A stretch of DNA of 64,000 nt from Flavobacterium cerinum (GCF_024496085.1 NZ_CP101751.1:3348001-3412000), one strand, 5' to 3'. Shown: positions 52,776-61,904, counted from the stretch's first letter. The notes: generated by a model not told the origin, from the sequence alone. A program made the numbers and translations.

Positions 52776-53441
52776 TTACCAGTTAATTTCAGGTTTCCCT
52801 TTTTGTTGTAGAAAACCATTTGTTTTACTAAAATGTTTGTTACCGAACCATAGTCCGCGATTGGCACTTAAAGGCGACGGATGTCCGGTTTCCAATACAA
52901 AATGTCGGCTTCTGTCAATTTTAGCTCCTTTTTTCTTGGCAAAACCACCCCAAAGTAGAAATACCACATCCTGTTTATCCTCAGAAATTTTTTGGATTAC
53001 AGCATCGGTAAATTCTTCCCATCCCTGATTCTGGTGACTTCCGGCCATACTTTCCCGAACCGTTAGTGTGGCATTAAGCAATAATACGCCCTGATCAGCC
53101 CAACGCTCCAGATTTCCGGTTTTAGGAAAAGGAATCCCTAAATCGGCTTCAATTTCTTTGAAAATATTAATTAATGACGGCGGAAAGGAAATTCCGTCAC
53201 TAACCGAAAAACAAAGCCCGTTAGCCTGATTCGGTCCGTGATAAGGATCTTGTCCGATAATAACTACTTTTACGTTATCGTAGGTACAATGATCAAATGC
53301 AGCAAAAATATGATTCCCTTTAGGATAACAACGGGTTTGGGCATATTCCTGTTTTACAAAAGTGATTAGCTTTTCAAAATACGGTTTATCAAATTCGGCG
53401 GATAATACATTTCCCCATGACGGGTGGATATTTACTTGCAT
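52776..53441 (-). CDS. ung: Uracil-DNA glycosylase, family 1
   Basis: A 221-residue enzyme that removes uracil from DNA. Asp65 in GQDPYHGPNQANGLCFSV is the catalytic water-activating residue, and HPSPLSANRG is the DNA-intercalation loop. Frame extends to 53528 and would overlap the mutS2 promoter region. ATG at 53441 (MQVNIHPSWGNVL) matches the family. It is divergent from the mutS2-like gene. Confidence 0.97.
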   Translation of the reverse strand: MQVNIHPSWGNVLSAEFDKPYFEKLITFVKQEYAQTRCYPKGNHIFAAFDHCTYDNVKVVIIGQDPYHGPNQANGLCFSVSDGISFPPSLINIFKEIEADLGIPFPKTGNLERWADQGVLLLNATLTVRESMAGSHQNQGWEEFTDAVIQKISEDKQDVVFLLWGGFAKKKGAKIDRSRHFVLETGHPSPLSANRGLWFGNKHFSKTNGFLQQKGKPEINW

Positions 53442-53458
53442 TTTACTGTTTTTTTTAC

Positions 53459-53466
53459 CAAAAATA
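53459..53466 (-). promoter_or_regulatory. Promoter -7 element of ung
   Basis: On the minus strand, TATTTTTG matches TAnnTTTG, 17 bases before the ung start codon at 53441. This supports the shorter ung start. The -33 box is not clear. Confidence 0.5.
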
Positions 53467-53512
53467 CTATTTTTAGCAGACTTTTTGCCATACCGATAAC
53501 GCATCTTCTTTG

Positions 53513-53520
53513 TAAATTTG
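53513..53520 (+). promoter_or_regulatory. Promoter -7 element of the mutS2-like gene
   Basis: TAAATTTG matches TAnnTTTG, 17 bases before the ATG at 53538. A TTG lies 25 bases upstream (53485-53487), slightly farther than usual. Confidence 0.55.
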
Positions 53521-53537
53521 CAATTCAATTTAAAAAA

Positions 53538-55709
53538 ATGATTTCAATTACCGATAAAACCCTTCAGGATTTAGAATTTAAAACCATACTGGAAACCGTT
53601 TCGGATTCATGCAATACCGAGATCGGAAAACAGAAGGCTCTTGAAATTACACCGTTTCGAGACGAAGAGACACTCATGAATGCTTTAAAGCAAACATCGG
53701 AGTATGTCGCTTCCTATACGAATAATAACGTCATCCCGAATCACTATTTTGATGCGATTCATAACGAACTGAAATATTTAGCTATTGAAGACAGTTTTCT
53801 GGAATTAAGTAGCTTTCGAAAAATAAGTGCACTTTCCGATACTGCTAATACCCTAATCCTCTTTTTAAAAAAATTCGAGGATTACTACCCAAAATTGTAC
53901 TTACGAGCGTCAGAAATCGAGTTAACCAAGTTTATTATTCAGAAAATTGACGAGGTAGTAGACAAATACGGCGAGATAAAAGACAATGCTTCACCCGACT
54001 TAGTTGAAATCCGTCGTAATATGAATCTGGTACGCGGTAAAATCAACCAAAGTTTCGGTTCCGCCCTGTCCAGTTATAACAGCATGGGTTATTTGGATGA
54101 TATCCGGGAAACTATTGTCGACAATCGTCGCGTACTCGCTGTACTGGCCATGTATCGTCGTAAAGTAAAAGGTACGATATTAGGCAGTTCCAAAACCGGA
54201 AGTATTACCTATATCGAACCGGAAGCGACATTGCGTTATTCACGCGAATTGAGCAATCTGGAATACGAAGAACGTGAGGAAATCACCCGTATTTTAAAGC
54301 AATTAACCAATGCGATCCGTCCTTATATCGGACTTTTAAAAGAATATCAGGAATTCCTGAGCGACATTGACGTAATTGCTTCCAAAGCAAAATATGCGAA
54401 TAAAATAAACGGATTGCTACCCAAAATTTCAACTGAAAAAAGGTTGTATTTCCGGGAAGCCTACCATCCGATTTTGTATTTAAACAATAAGCAGAAAAAT
54501 GCGCCTACGTATCCGCAAACAATAGAGCTGACCGATGAAAACCGGATCATTGTGATTTCCGGTCCAAATGCCGGCGGTAAAAGTATCACGCTAAAAACCA
54601 TCGGTTTATTACAATTGATGTTACAGAGCGGTATTTTAATTCCGGTTCACGAACGAAGCGAAACCTTTTTATTTGACCGGATTTTGACTGATATTGGCGA
54701 TAACCAATCGATCGAAAACCATCTGAGTACGTATAGCTACCGCTTAAAAAACATGAATTATTTCCTAAAGAAATGCAATGCCAAAACCTTATTCCTTATC
54801 GATGAGTTCGGTACCGGATCCGATCCTGAGTTGGGTGGTGCATTAGCCGAAACTTTTCTGGAAGAATTCTATCACCGGGAAGCCTTCGGTATTATTACCA
54901 CGCATTATACCAATCTAAAAATATTGGCCAATGAATTGCCGTTTGCGACCAATGCCAATATGCTATTCGATGAAAAATCACTGGAACCGATGTATAAATT
55001 ACATCTGGGACAAGCCGGTAGTTCCTTTACCTTTGAAGTAGCACAGAAAAACGGAATCCCTTACGGATTGATCAATCGGGCTAAAAAGAAAGTGGAAGGC
55101 GACAAAGTGCGTTTTGACAAAACGATAGCCAACCTTCAGAAAGAGCGTTCCCGACTTGAAAAAACTTCTCAGAATCTAAAAGAAGAAGAAACCCGGGCAC
55201 GTGAGGAAAGCAAGAAAATGGAAGGGATTAATACCAAAATCCAGCAAAAACTGGAAAGCTATCAGGAGTTGTTTGACTCCAATCAGCGTTTGATCTATAT
55301 GGGTCAGAAACTAGACGATATTTCCGAAAAGTACTTTAATAATAAGAACAAAAAAGAGTTAATCGGCGAATTTCTGAAAATGGTTGAAATTGAAAATTCC
55401 AAGCGTAAAAAAATTACTGCTAAGGAGAAAAAAGCCAAAGAAGTCGTTCAAAAAGAGATTATAGAAGAAGTAAAAGAAAAGGTTGAAGTTATCCGAAAAG
55501 AGAAAAAGGAGAAGAAAATAAAAGCCATTCAGGAAGAAAGCAACAAGCCTAAAATCCCGCTTAAGGTAGGCGATCGTGTTCGTATGATCGACGGAAAAGC
55601 AGTGGGCAGCATTGATGCAATCGAAAAGAACAAAGCCACTGTTAATTACGGTATTTTCACTTCCAAAGTAGCATTGGACAATCTGGAACTGGTAGAACGC
55701 AAAAAATAG
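53538..55709 (+). CDS. mutS2: MutS2-type ATPase lacking a Smr domain
   Basis: This 723-residue protein has the MutS2 core: helical lever domains (about 1-320), Walker A in ISGPNAGGKSITLKT, and Walker B in LFLIDEFGTGSDPELGGAL. A long charged coiled coil follows (about 540-660, rich in EKxxK). It ends in a KOW-like barrel, KVGDRVRMIDGKAVGSIDAI. Typical MutS2 of ~780 residues carries a C-terminal Smr nuclease domain; here it is absent. Homologues act in suppression of recombination or rescue of collided ribosomes. Upstream frame to 53424 is ignored in favour of the ATG at 53538. Confidence 0.92.
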   Translation: MISITDKTLQDLEFKTILETVSDSCNTEIGKQKALEITPFRDEETLMNALKQTSEYVASYTNNNVIPNHYFDAIHNELKYLAIEDSFLELSSFRKISALSDTANTLILFLKKFEDYYPKLYLRASEIELTKFIIQKIDEVVDKYGEIKDNASPDLVEIRRNMNLVRGKINQSFGSALSSYNSMGYLDDIRETIVDNRRVLAVLAMYRRKVKGTILGSSKTGSITYIEPEATLRYSRELSNLEYEEREEITRILKQLTNAIRPYIGLLKEYQEFLSDIDVIASKAKYANKINGLLPKISTEKRLYFREAYHPILYLNNKQKNAPTYPQTIELTDENRIIVISGPNAGGKSITLKTIGLLQLMLQSGILIPVHERSETFLFDRILTDIGDNQSIENHLSTYSYRLKNMNYFLKKCNAKTLFLIDEFGTGSDPELGGALAETFLEEFYHREAFGIITTHYTNLKILANELPFATNANMLFDEKSLEPMYKLHLGQAGSSFTFEVAQKNGIPYGLINRAKKKVEGDKVRFDKTIANLQKERSRLEKTSQNLKEEETRAREESKKMEGINTKIQQKLESYQELFDSNQRLIYMGQKLDDISEKYFNNKNKKELIGEFLKMVEIENSKRKKITAKEKKAKEVVQKEIIEEVKEKVEVIRKEKKEKKIKAIQEESNKPKIPLKVGDRVRMIDGKAVGSIDAIEKNKATVNYGIFTSKVALDNLELVERKK

Positions 55710-55712
55710 AGT

Positions 55713-56126
55713 ATGGAAGGATTGCCACAAAACAAAAAAATTGTGCTTTTTGACGGCTTCTGTAATTTATGTGACAGTTCCGTTCAATTTATCATCCGAC
55801 ACGATAAAAATGATGTATTTCGATTTTTACCGATACAATCAGAATTAGGCCAACAAGTGATTCGTTATATCGGAGTGGATACAGCTAAAACGGATAGCAT
55901 TATTCTATATGAGCCCGGTATATCCTACCATTATAAAGCCGATGCCGCTATTTCGATAGCCAAAACAATCGGAGGTCTCTATTCCTTTTTAGGTTTATTC
56001 AGCTGGATTCCAAAACCGATTTCTAATGCTGTTTATGACTATGTTGCTAAAAACCGTTATAAATGGTACGGCAAAAAAGACCAGTGTATGTTACCGAGTC
56101 CGGAAATAAAAGCAAAATTTTTATAA
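55713..56126 (+). CDS. DCC-family (DUF393) thiol-disulfide oxidoreductase-like protein
   Basis: A 137-residue thioredoxin-like protein with the DGFCNLC active site (DxxCxxC) in IVLFDGFCNLCDSSVQFI. The C-terminal segment RYKWYGKKDQCMLPSPEIK is typical. It is cytosolic and without a signal peptide. It starts 3 bases after the mutS2 stop and is therefore in the same transcript. Confidence 0.93.
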   Translation: MEGLPQNKKIVLFDGFCNLCDSSVQFIIRHDKNDVFRFLPIQSELGQQVIRYIGVDTAKTDSIILYEPGISYHYKADAAISIAKTIGGLYSFLGLFSWIPKPISNAVYDYVAKNRYKWYGKKDQCMLPSPEIKAKFL

Positions 56127-56199
56127 CCTGATAATTATCATCGTTTTATCCTTTTTTTGGAGCTAGATTTGAATAATCTAATCCCTAAAAAAATAAAAA

Positions 56200-56343
56200 A
56201 TGATACGCCTCTTTGCTTCACTCTACTCCTGGACATCCGGAGCTTTTATTATGATCGGTATCTTTTCGTTTGTCATTTTTTCGCTTGTAGCCTACGTTTT
56301 TATTATGATGAACAACGATAAAAAGAAAAAAGAGCGGGATTAG
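56200..56343 (+). CDS. Small single-pass membrane protein (47 residues)
   Basis: MIRLFASLYSWTSGAF is followed by one hydrophobic span (about 15-37) and a charged tail, MMNNDKKKKERD. The reading frame is clean from ATG to TAG, and the tail-charged topology suits a real small membrane protein. The stop codon lies inside the terminator hairpin. It may be co-transcribed with the DCC gene 73 bases upstream. The function is unknown. Confidence 0.6.
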   Translation: MIRLFASLYSWTSGAFIMIGIFSFVIFSLVAYVFIMMNNDKKKKERD

Positions 56344-56364
56344 CAATTAATTCCGCTCTTTTTC
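56325..56364. terminator. Bidirectional terminator at 56345
   Basis: AAGAGCGG and CCGCTCTT pair around a partly complementary GATTAGCAATTAATT, with A-run before and T-run after. It serves the small membrane protein gene and the convergent T9SS gene. The GAGCGGGATTA sequence recurs in the terminator at 57484. Confidence 0.8.
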
Positions 56365-56381
56365 TATTAAGCTAAAAAAAA

Positions 56382-57221
56382 TTATTTTTTAATAATCTTT
56401 TTAGTCGCTACACCTTCATTCGTTGTAATATTCATAAAATAAACACCCGAATTCAGGTCTGCTATATTTACCTGAGCTTCCGAAACAGCGTCTAATTTTA
56501 CTGTTTTTACCGTTCTTCCGTTAATATCATTAATTGCAATTGCATCAACCAATACATTACCGTTATTAGCCACATTTACCACATCATTAGCCGGATTAGG
56601 GAAAACCGTGAACTTAGAAGCTAAGAAATCGTCAGTTGAAGCCGTAGTCATAGCAAGAACAGCAACATCATCAATACTCAATAGATTCTTGTCGTTGTTA
56701 TTATTTCTCCAGGCAATATAGATATTCTGCCCGGCAAATTGTGACAATGAATACGATCTATTCTGCCAGGTATTCGCCTCAGATGCAGTGTTGTAAATCA
56801 CATTTGTAAAATCCGCAGCGTTTGTTCCTGTAGTCGATACTAACAAGCTATATCCATCCTGATACGTCGGATCTGAATCTCCCGATTTCGCTTTAAAGGC
56901 AACTTGAATCTGGCTGTTAGCAGGAAGTGTAATTTGCGGCGTGATCAACCATCTGTTAGCTTGACCGGCCGGGTTAAACCACGATGTTGTTGAAGCCACT
57001 TTATTCCCCGGTTCTGAATTCCAGGTTACCACAGCCCATGCATTCGTTCCGAAAACCGTTGCATAATTTCCATTTGGTGTTAATCCGTCAAGATTACGTA
57101 ACGTCCATCCTGTTAGTGCTGTATTCAATTCAAAATTTTCTTCAAAAATTGTTGTTGTTTGTGCATTTCCTGCAAACATGGTTCCCAGCAATAAGCCGGC
57201 AAAAAGTAAAGTTTTTTTCAT
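56382..57221 (-). CDS. Secreted protein with choice-of-anchor/jelly-roll domain and T9SS sorting domain
   Basis: A 279-residue protein with signal peptide MKKTLLFAGLLLGTMFAGNA. Residues ~25-190 resemble a cleaved-adhesin (choice-of-anchor J) beta-sandwich: IFEENFELNTALTGWTLRN, WLITPQITLPANSQIQVAFK and IYIAWRNNNNDKNLLSIDDV. The C-terminal ~82 residues are a type A T9SS sorting domain (FTVFPNPANDVVNVANNGNV to ATKKIIKK). That domain and the upstream region are duplicated in the neighbouring gene. Confidence 0.9.
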   Translation of the reverse strand: MKKTLLFAGLLLGTMFAGNAQTTTIFEENFELNTALTGWTLRNLDGLTPNGNYATVFGTNAWAVVTWNSEPGNKVASTTSWFNPAGQANRWLITPQITLPANSQIQVAFKAKSGDSDPTYQDGYSLLVSTTGTNAADFTNVIYNTASEANTWQNRSYSLSQFAGQNIYIAWRNNNNDKNLLSIDDVAVLAMTTASTDDFLASKFTVFPNPANDVVNVANNGNVLVDAIAINDINGRTVKTVKLDAVSEAQVNIADLNSGVYFMNITTNEGVATKKIIKK

Positions 57222-57253
57222 TGTAATCTGATTTTCTTTTGTTTTAATAAAAC

Positions 57254-57389
57254 TACCTTTTAAAATTTAAGAAAAAAAGTACATAAATGTTAATTCAAAA
57301 TAAGAACAACAACATGTTAATACTTGATTAAAAAACGTATTATTAACTTAATGTTTTAGTAAAAATTCATTCTTTTAATACTTTTTATC
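57254..57389 (-). repeat. Duplicated upstream block, copy A
   Basis: About 136 bases lying 5' of the T9SS gene at 56382. They align without large gaps to the block at 58326-58460 (shared runs include TAAAATTTAAGAAAAAAA, ATGTTAATTCAAAATAA, ATTAACTTAA and TTTTTATC). It probably holds the promoter: TAGTTTTA on the minus strand resembles TAnnTTTG. Confidence 0.75.
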
Positions 57390-57483
57390 TCCTATATGAG
57401 AAAAAAAATATTGTTTTTTTTACAATACACCTAACTTTTCACAAACAATACCTCCCCATTAAAGTCAAATTCCTATTTTTTTA

Positions 57484-57521
57484 ATAAAAAAAGAGCGGGA
57501 TTAACAAGTAGTCCCGCTCTT
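57484..57521 (-). terminator. Terminator of the T9SS gene at 57546
   Basis: AAGAGCGGGA and TCCCGCTCTT form a perfect 10-bp stem with an 11-base loop. On the minus strand it is followed by TTTTTTTATT. It shares its stem sequence with the terminator at 56325. Confidence 0.85.
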
Positions 57522-57545
57522 CACAATACAAATCAGAAAAATTAA

Positions 57546-58292
57546 TTATTTTTTGATAATCTTTTTAGTCGTTACACCTTCATTGGTTGTAATATTCATA
57601 AAATAGATACCAGCGTTTAATTCAGCTACATTCACCTGAGCTTCAGTAACTGCATTTAATTTAACGGTTTTTACTGTTCTTCCGTTAATATCATTGATTG
57701 CAATTTCGTTTACTAAAAGATTATTGCTGTTTGCTACCGTTACTACATCATTTGCCGGGTTAGGGAAAACTGTAAATTTAGATGCTAAGAAATCTTTTGA
57801 AGAAGCTGTAACTTCTGTTAATCCGTTTAGAGTCACAGTACCTGTCCAAATTCCACCGGCACCTTCTTCAAAGTAGGCATTACCTAACCAAACGGTATAA
57901 GTTGTTCCGTCAAAATTAATAGGTGTCGTTAAATTAACCGTTCCGCTCACTGGTGTTCCCGGTTCGTCAGAATCTCCGTTTGCCCATAAAAAGCTCTGAC
58001 TCGCATAAAGATCTTCATATCCTCCGATTTGCAAAAGTCCGGTTGAGTTAATGTCTCCATTAGCAGTAACATAAACAGTTAAATCGTTAGCATAAGTCTC
58101 TAAAGCCGAATTGTTAAGTACTGCATTTATCGTAACACTAGTTAGTGTCCCCTGAAATTCTCCGATCTCATTAAGCTTAAAAAACATTCCGCTCTCAATA
58201 ACCAGATTGTTAAACGGAACTGTTGTTGATTGTGCAAATGTTGTGTTTATTGATGCCAACACAAGGCATAAAAAAAGTAATGTTTTTTTCAT
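57546..58292 (-). CDS. Secreted beta-rich protein with T9SS sorting domain
   Basis: A 248-residue protein with signal peptide MKKTLLFLCLVLASINTTFA. The passenger (about 22-165) is a beta-rich domain, NLVIESGMFFKLNEIGEFQG and WTGTVTLNGLTEVTA, that I cannot name and which differs from the neighbour. The last ~82 residues are a type A sorting domain about 84 percent identical to that of the gene at 56382. It is likely surface-attached or released by T9SS. Confidence 0.88.
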   Translation of the reverse strand: MKKTLLFLCLVLASINTTFAQSTTVPFNNLVIESGMFFKLNEIGEFQGTLTSVTINAVLNNSALETYANDLTVYVTANGDINSTGLLQIGGYEDLYASQSFLWANGDSDEPGTPVSGTVNLTTPINFDGTTYTVWLGNAYFEEGAGGIWTGTVTLNGLTEVTASSKDFLASKFTVFPNPANDVVTVANSNNLLVNEIAINDINGRTVKTVKLNAVTEAQVNVAELNAGIYFMNITTNEGVTTKKIIKK

Positions 58293-58325
58293 TATAAATT
58301 GGTTTTGTATTACTAAAAGTAAAAT

Positions 58326-58460
58326 TACCTATTAAAATTTAAGAAAAAAACCACAAAAATGTTAATTCAAAATAAACATAACCTTACGTTAACGAATAAA
58401 AAAAAACCTTAATATTAACTTAAGGTTTTATCAAAAATTTATTTTTTTAATATTTTTATC
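58326..58460 (-). repeat. Duplicated upstream block, copy B
   Basis: This is the counterpart of the block at 57254-57389, lying 5' of the T9SS gene at 57546 and running up to the aroC stop codon. Same order and spacing of shared runs, so the duplication includes the regulatory region. Confidence 0.75.
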
Positions 58461-59508
58461 ACTTGCGTAAGAAAAAATCTAACAGGACAATTGCAGCCAT
58501 TGCCTCGACAATTGGCACCGCACGTGGCACAACACAAGGATCATGACGTCCTTTCCCCTGTTGTTCAATCAAATTTCCTTTATTATCAAGCACTTCTTGT
58601 TTCTGCATAATTGTTGCCACCGGTTTAAAAGCCACCCGGAAGTAAATATCCATACCATTACTTATTCCTCCCTGAATACCACCGGACAAATTGCTTTTTG
58701 TAGTTCCGTCCGGATTATACGGATCATTATGCTCACTTCCTTTCATTTTAGCGCCGCAAAAGCCACTTCCGTATTCAAATCCTTTTACGGCATTAATAGA
58801 TAACATGGCTTTACCTAACTCCGCATGTAATTTATCGAAAACCGGTTCTCCCAAACCAATCGGTACATTTTGAATCACACAGGTTACCGTACCGCCAACC
58901 GTATCACCCGCTTTACGAATCTCTTTTATATACGCTTCCATTTTTTCGGCTGAGGCCAAATCCGGACAACGTACCGCATTACTTTCCGTCAACGAAAAAT
59001 CCAGTGCCTGATAAGGCTTATCGATAAAAATATCTCCTACCGACGATACAAATGCGTTGATTTTAATTTCCGGCATGGCTTGTTTTGCAATTGCACCGGC
59101 TACAACTCTACTGGCTGTTTCACGGGCTGAACTGCGTCCGCCTCCGCGATAATCCCGGATTCCATATTTTTGTTCGTATACATAATCAGCATGGCTCGGA
59201 CGATACGTATCTTTTATATGTGAATAATCATCCGATTTCTGATTGGTATTCGGTACAATAAATCCTATTGGCGTACCTGTTGTTTTTCCTTCAAAAATTC
59301 CGGATAAAAATTGCACTTCATCTTCCTCTTTCCGTTGCGTAACGATTGCCGATTGTCCCGGTTTTCTGCGTTGCATTTCCTTTTGAATTGCTTCAAAATC
59401 CAAAGCGATACCTGCCGGGCATCCGTCAATAATTCCACCTAAAGCCTCTCCATGTGATTCTCCGAATGTGGTTATTCTGAATAATGTTCCATATGTATTT
59501 CCTACCAT
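58459..59508 (-). CDS. aroC: Chorismate synthase
   Basis: This FMN-dependent enzyme is the last step of the shikimate pathway, making chorismate from EPSP. N-terminal [20 protein letters not shown], then [20 protein letters not shown], and C-terminal [19 protein letters not shown] are the three family signatures. The length of 349 residues is normal. It has its own promoter and no flavin reductase domain (monofunctional type). Confidence 0.98.
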   Translation of the reverse strand: MVGNTYGTLFRITTFGESHGEALGGIIDGCPAGIALDFEAIQKEMQRRKPGQSAIVTQRKEEDEVQFLSGIFEGKTTGTPIGFIVPNTNQKSDDYSHIKDTYRPSHADYVYEQKYGIRDYRGGGRSSARETASRVVAGAIAKQAMPEIKINAFVSSVGDIFIDKPYQALDFSLTESNAVRCPDLASAEKMEAYIKEIRKAGDTVGGTVTCVIQNVPIGLGEPVFDKLHAELGKAMLSINAVKGFEYGSGFCGAKMKGSEHNDPYNPDGTTKSNLSGGIQGGISNGMDIYFRVAFKPVATIMQKQEVLDNKGNLIEQQGKGRHDPCVVPRAVPIVEAMAAIVLLDFFLRK

Positions 59509-59523
59509 AACGCTTGTTTTTCA

Positions 59524-59553
59524 CAAAAATAAGCTATTCTGCTCGCTTACCAA
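59524..59553 (-). promoter_or_regulatory. Promoter of aroC
   Basis: On the minus strand, TTG (59551-59553), a 19-base spacer and TATTTTTG (59524-59531) match the Bacteroidetes consensus. The -7 box ends 16 bases before the aroC start codon. Confidence 0.75.
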
Positions 59554-59651
59554 AAATAAACTTTTCTCAAAAAACTAATATTTATTTAATGTTTCATTAA
59601 ATTTTTAATAACAACAAACTGGTTTATTTGTTAAACTTAAATTTCAATTCA

Positions 59652-60482
59652 TTGAAAAAGAGAATTGTTGATATCGTTGTTATTTCCGATGTGCATTTAG
59701 GTACTTATGGCTGTCATGCGAAAGAATTGCTAAAATACCTAAACACGATCAAGCCCAAAACACTCATCTTAAATGGTGACATTATTGACATCTGGCAATT
59801 TCGGAAATCGTATTTTCCCAAGTCCCATTTAAAAGTAGTCAAAAAACTTCTGGATTTTTCATCAAAGGGAACCAAGGTGTATTACATAACCGGGAATCAC
59901 GATGAAATGTTGCGTAAGTTTAGTGACACCACAATGGGGAATTTTTCCATAGTTGACAAACTCGTACTGGAGTTACACGACAAAAAAGCCTGGATTTTTC
60001 ACGGTGACATCTTTGACAGTTCCGTTCACCATGCCAAATGGATTGCTAAGCTGGGCGGTATCGGTTATGATTATCTTATTCTACTCAACCGGTTTATCAA
60101 CTGGTGTTTGATCAAAATGGGAAAAGAACCCTATTCCTTATCCAAAAAGATCAAAAGCAGCGTTAAAAAGGCGGTCAAATTTATTTCTGATTTTGAAACT
60201 ACAGCAACCGATCTGGCAATTGAAAAGAATTATGATTATGTAATTTGCGGTCATATTCACGAGCCAAAGATCATCGAAAAAGAAAATAAAAAAGGGAAAA
60301 CACTTTATTTGAATTCCGGTGACTGGATTGAAAATCTCACCGCATTGGAATACAATAAAAAAAGGTGGAAATTGTATCAATATTCAGCAGAAACAATTCA
60401 GCCGGAAGAAGAAGATTATTTTGAACATGAAAATCAGTTAAGTCAGGAATTATTATCTCTAAAAATACTGATGAAAGGTTAA
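59652..60482 (+). CDS. Calcineurin-like metallophosphoesterase, LpxH/UDP-diacylglucosamine hydrolase type
   Basis: The metal-binding motifs are ISDVHLG, NGDIIDIW, TGNHDE and CGHIHEP, in the order expected for LpxH-like hydrolases, which make lipid X for lipid A synthesis. The start is uncertain: TTG at 59652 gives LKKRIVDIVVISDVHLG, the likely family start (276 residues), and another TTG lies at 59628. No ATG is in frame upstream of the first motif. A cytosolic, membrane-associated role is likely; LpxH itself or a paralogue cannot be separated here. Confidence 0.87.
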   Translation: MKKRIVDIVVISDVHLGTYGCHAKELLKYLNTIKPKTLILNGDIIDIWQFRKSYFPKSHLKVVKKLLDFSSKGTKVYYITGNHDEMLRKFSDTTMGNFSIVDKLVLELHDKKAWIFHGDIFDSSVHHAKWIAKLGGIGYDYLILLNRFINWCLIKMGKEPYSLSKKIKSSVKKAVKFISDFETTATDLAIEKNYDYVICGHIHEPKIIEKENKKGKTLYLNSGDWIENLTALEYNKKRWKLYQYSAETIQPEEEDYFEHENQLSQELLSLKILMKG

Positions 60483-60526
60483 TATTTTAACATTTTTTAG
60501 TAAATTAGCTGAAATATTTTACTAAA

Positions 60527-61309
60527 ATGAAGTTAAAACACATTCCTGTTCTACTGGGAGTCATTATGATCTCTTCCTGTTCTTCTTCATCGGAGGAAGT
60601 AATAAGTGATAACAATCCTACTAACACTGATTATTTACCGTTAGCCAGCCATAATTACTGGACCTATACTATTGACAATATGCGGGATTCGCTTTATATC
60701 CCGAATGATACATTAATAGCCGGTACTACTCACAAAAAATGTAAAGCCAAGGATTTTCCGGTTGGTTTTTTTTCCAATTCGCTTAATAAAAACGGGATTC
60801 GTAAGTCGGGTGACCAGATTCTTGCTTCAGGAACTTTCGATTTCGAGGCTTTTTCAGGACTTCCGATTGCCATTAACCTAAATAATTTTATTATTTTTAA
60901 AGAAAGTGCTACTAGCGGACAAACAATGGGAAATGCCACCGGGACCATACAACAAGAGCTTAACACATTCCCGTTAACCATTCAGTATAAGATTACTACG
61001 GTAGCAGGAGCTACGCTTCCAAGCTACACTTCTCCTAACGGTGACAGCTATACCAATGTTAAAGCTGTTAATACAATCATAAATTTACAAGTCACTACAA
61101 TCTATTTTGGCATACCTTTTGTAATCCTACCTACACAAGATGTAATTGTTTCCACGCAATATTTTGCTAAGAACATCGGTGTAGTACATACAAATACAAA
61201 TTTGCATTATCAATTGTCAAGCGGTATTCCTCCGGAAATCCCATTGCCAATACCGAGTTCAGGAAACCAGACGCAACAGGAATATTTGGATACGTATCAA
61301 ATTAATTAA
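60527..61309 (+). CDS. Lipoprotein of unknown function
   Basis: A 260-residue protein with a lipoprotein signal, MKLKHIPVLLGVIMISSCSS, with the lipidated Cys at position 18. A Ser/Glu linker follows, then a beta-rich domain with LPLASHNYWTYTIDN at its start. I recognise no catalytic motif. It lies 44 bases after the phosphoesterase gene and may be surface-exposed. A single protein of this kind is common in flavobacteria. Confidence 0.8.
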   Translation: MKLKHIPVLLGVIMISSCSSSSEEVISDNNPTNTDYLPLASHNYWTYTIDNMRDSLYIPNDTLIAGTTHKKCKAKDFPVGFFSNSLNKNGIRKSGDQILASGTFDFEAFSGLPIAINLNNFIIFKESATSGQTMGNATGTIQQELNTFPLTIQYKITTVAGATLPSYTSPNGDSYTNVKAVNTIINLQVTTIYFGIPFVILPTQDVIVSTQYFAKNIGVVHTNTNLHYQLSSGIPPEIPLPIPSSGNQTQQEYLDTYQIN

Positions 61310-61360
61310 AAAAAGTTACCCTGTTTCACAATAAAATTGTTTGTTAAAAAAAAGCAGCAA

Positions 61361-61394
61361 TTGTAATAATAACAAATCAGCAGGGTTATATTTG
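61361..61394 (+). promoter_or_regulatory. Promoter of the outer-membrane protein gene
   Basis: TTG (61361-61363), a 23-base spacer and TATATTTG (61387-61394) fit the Bacteroidetes consensus. The -7 box ends 15 bases before the ATG at 61410. Confidence 0.65.
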
Positions 61395-61409
61395 TTAAAA
61401 TTATTTTTT

Positions 61410-61904
61410 ATGAAGAAACTATTTTTATCTGCCTTCATGTTAATGGGATTAGCATTTGGCACACAAGCACAGGAAATTTCTAAAAATGCTTTAGGTTTGC
61501 GTTTGGGCGACAACGATGGTTTTGGTGGTGAGATCTCTTACCAAAGAGGTCTTTCTAAAAACAACCGTCTGGAAGTAGACTTAGGATGGAGAAACAGTAA
61601 GCATGTTGATGCTTTTAAGCTTAGCGGTTTATACCAATGGGTTTGGAACATTGACGGTGGCTTTAACTGGTATGCCGGTGTTGGTGGTGGTATCGGAAGC
61701 TGGAGTTATGAAAATGATTACCATGTTGACGTAAAAGACAGCGGAACTTTTGTTTTTGTAGCCGGTGATATCGGAATCGAGTATGTATTCGATATTCCGT
61801 TACAAATATCATTAGACTTCCGTCCGGAGCTTTATTTCAATGACGACTACAGAGGTGATAACTTCGGTCCGGATATCGCATTAGGTATTCGTTACCGTTT
61901 CTAA
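61410..61904 (+). CDS. Small outer-membrane beta-barrel protein
   Basis: A 164-residue protein with signal peptide MKKLFLSAFMLMGLAFGTQA. About eight amphipathic beta strands alternate with Gly-rich turns (NNRLEVDLGWRNSK, YAGVGGGIGSWSYEND, GDIGIEYVFDIPL). The last residues, DIALGIRYRF, end in Phe as outer-membrane barrels do for BAM insertion. ATG at 61410 is chosen because it opens the signal peptide; the frame runs further upstream. Its role (porin-like or structural) is unknown. Confidence 0.87.
   Translation: MKKLFLSAFMLMGLAFGTQAQEISKNALGLRLGDNDGFGGEISYQRGLSKNNRLEVDLGWRNSKHVDAFKLSGLYQWVWNIDGGFNWYAGVGGGIGSWSYENDYHVDVKDSGTFVFVAGDIGIEYVFDIPLQISLDFRPELYFNDDYRGDNFGPDIALGIRYRF

Noticed and set aside
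53424..53537. N-terminal extension of the MutS2-like protein.
   Set aside because: It would overlap the ung start, has no family similarity, and a TAAATTTG promoter box lies inside it.
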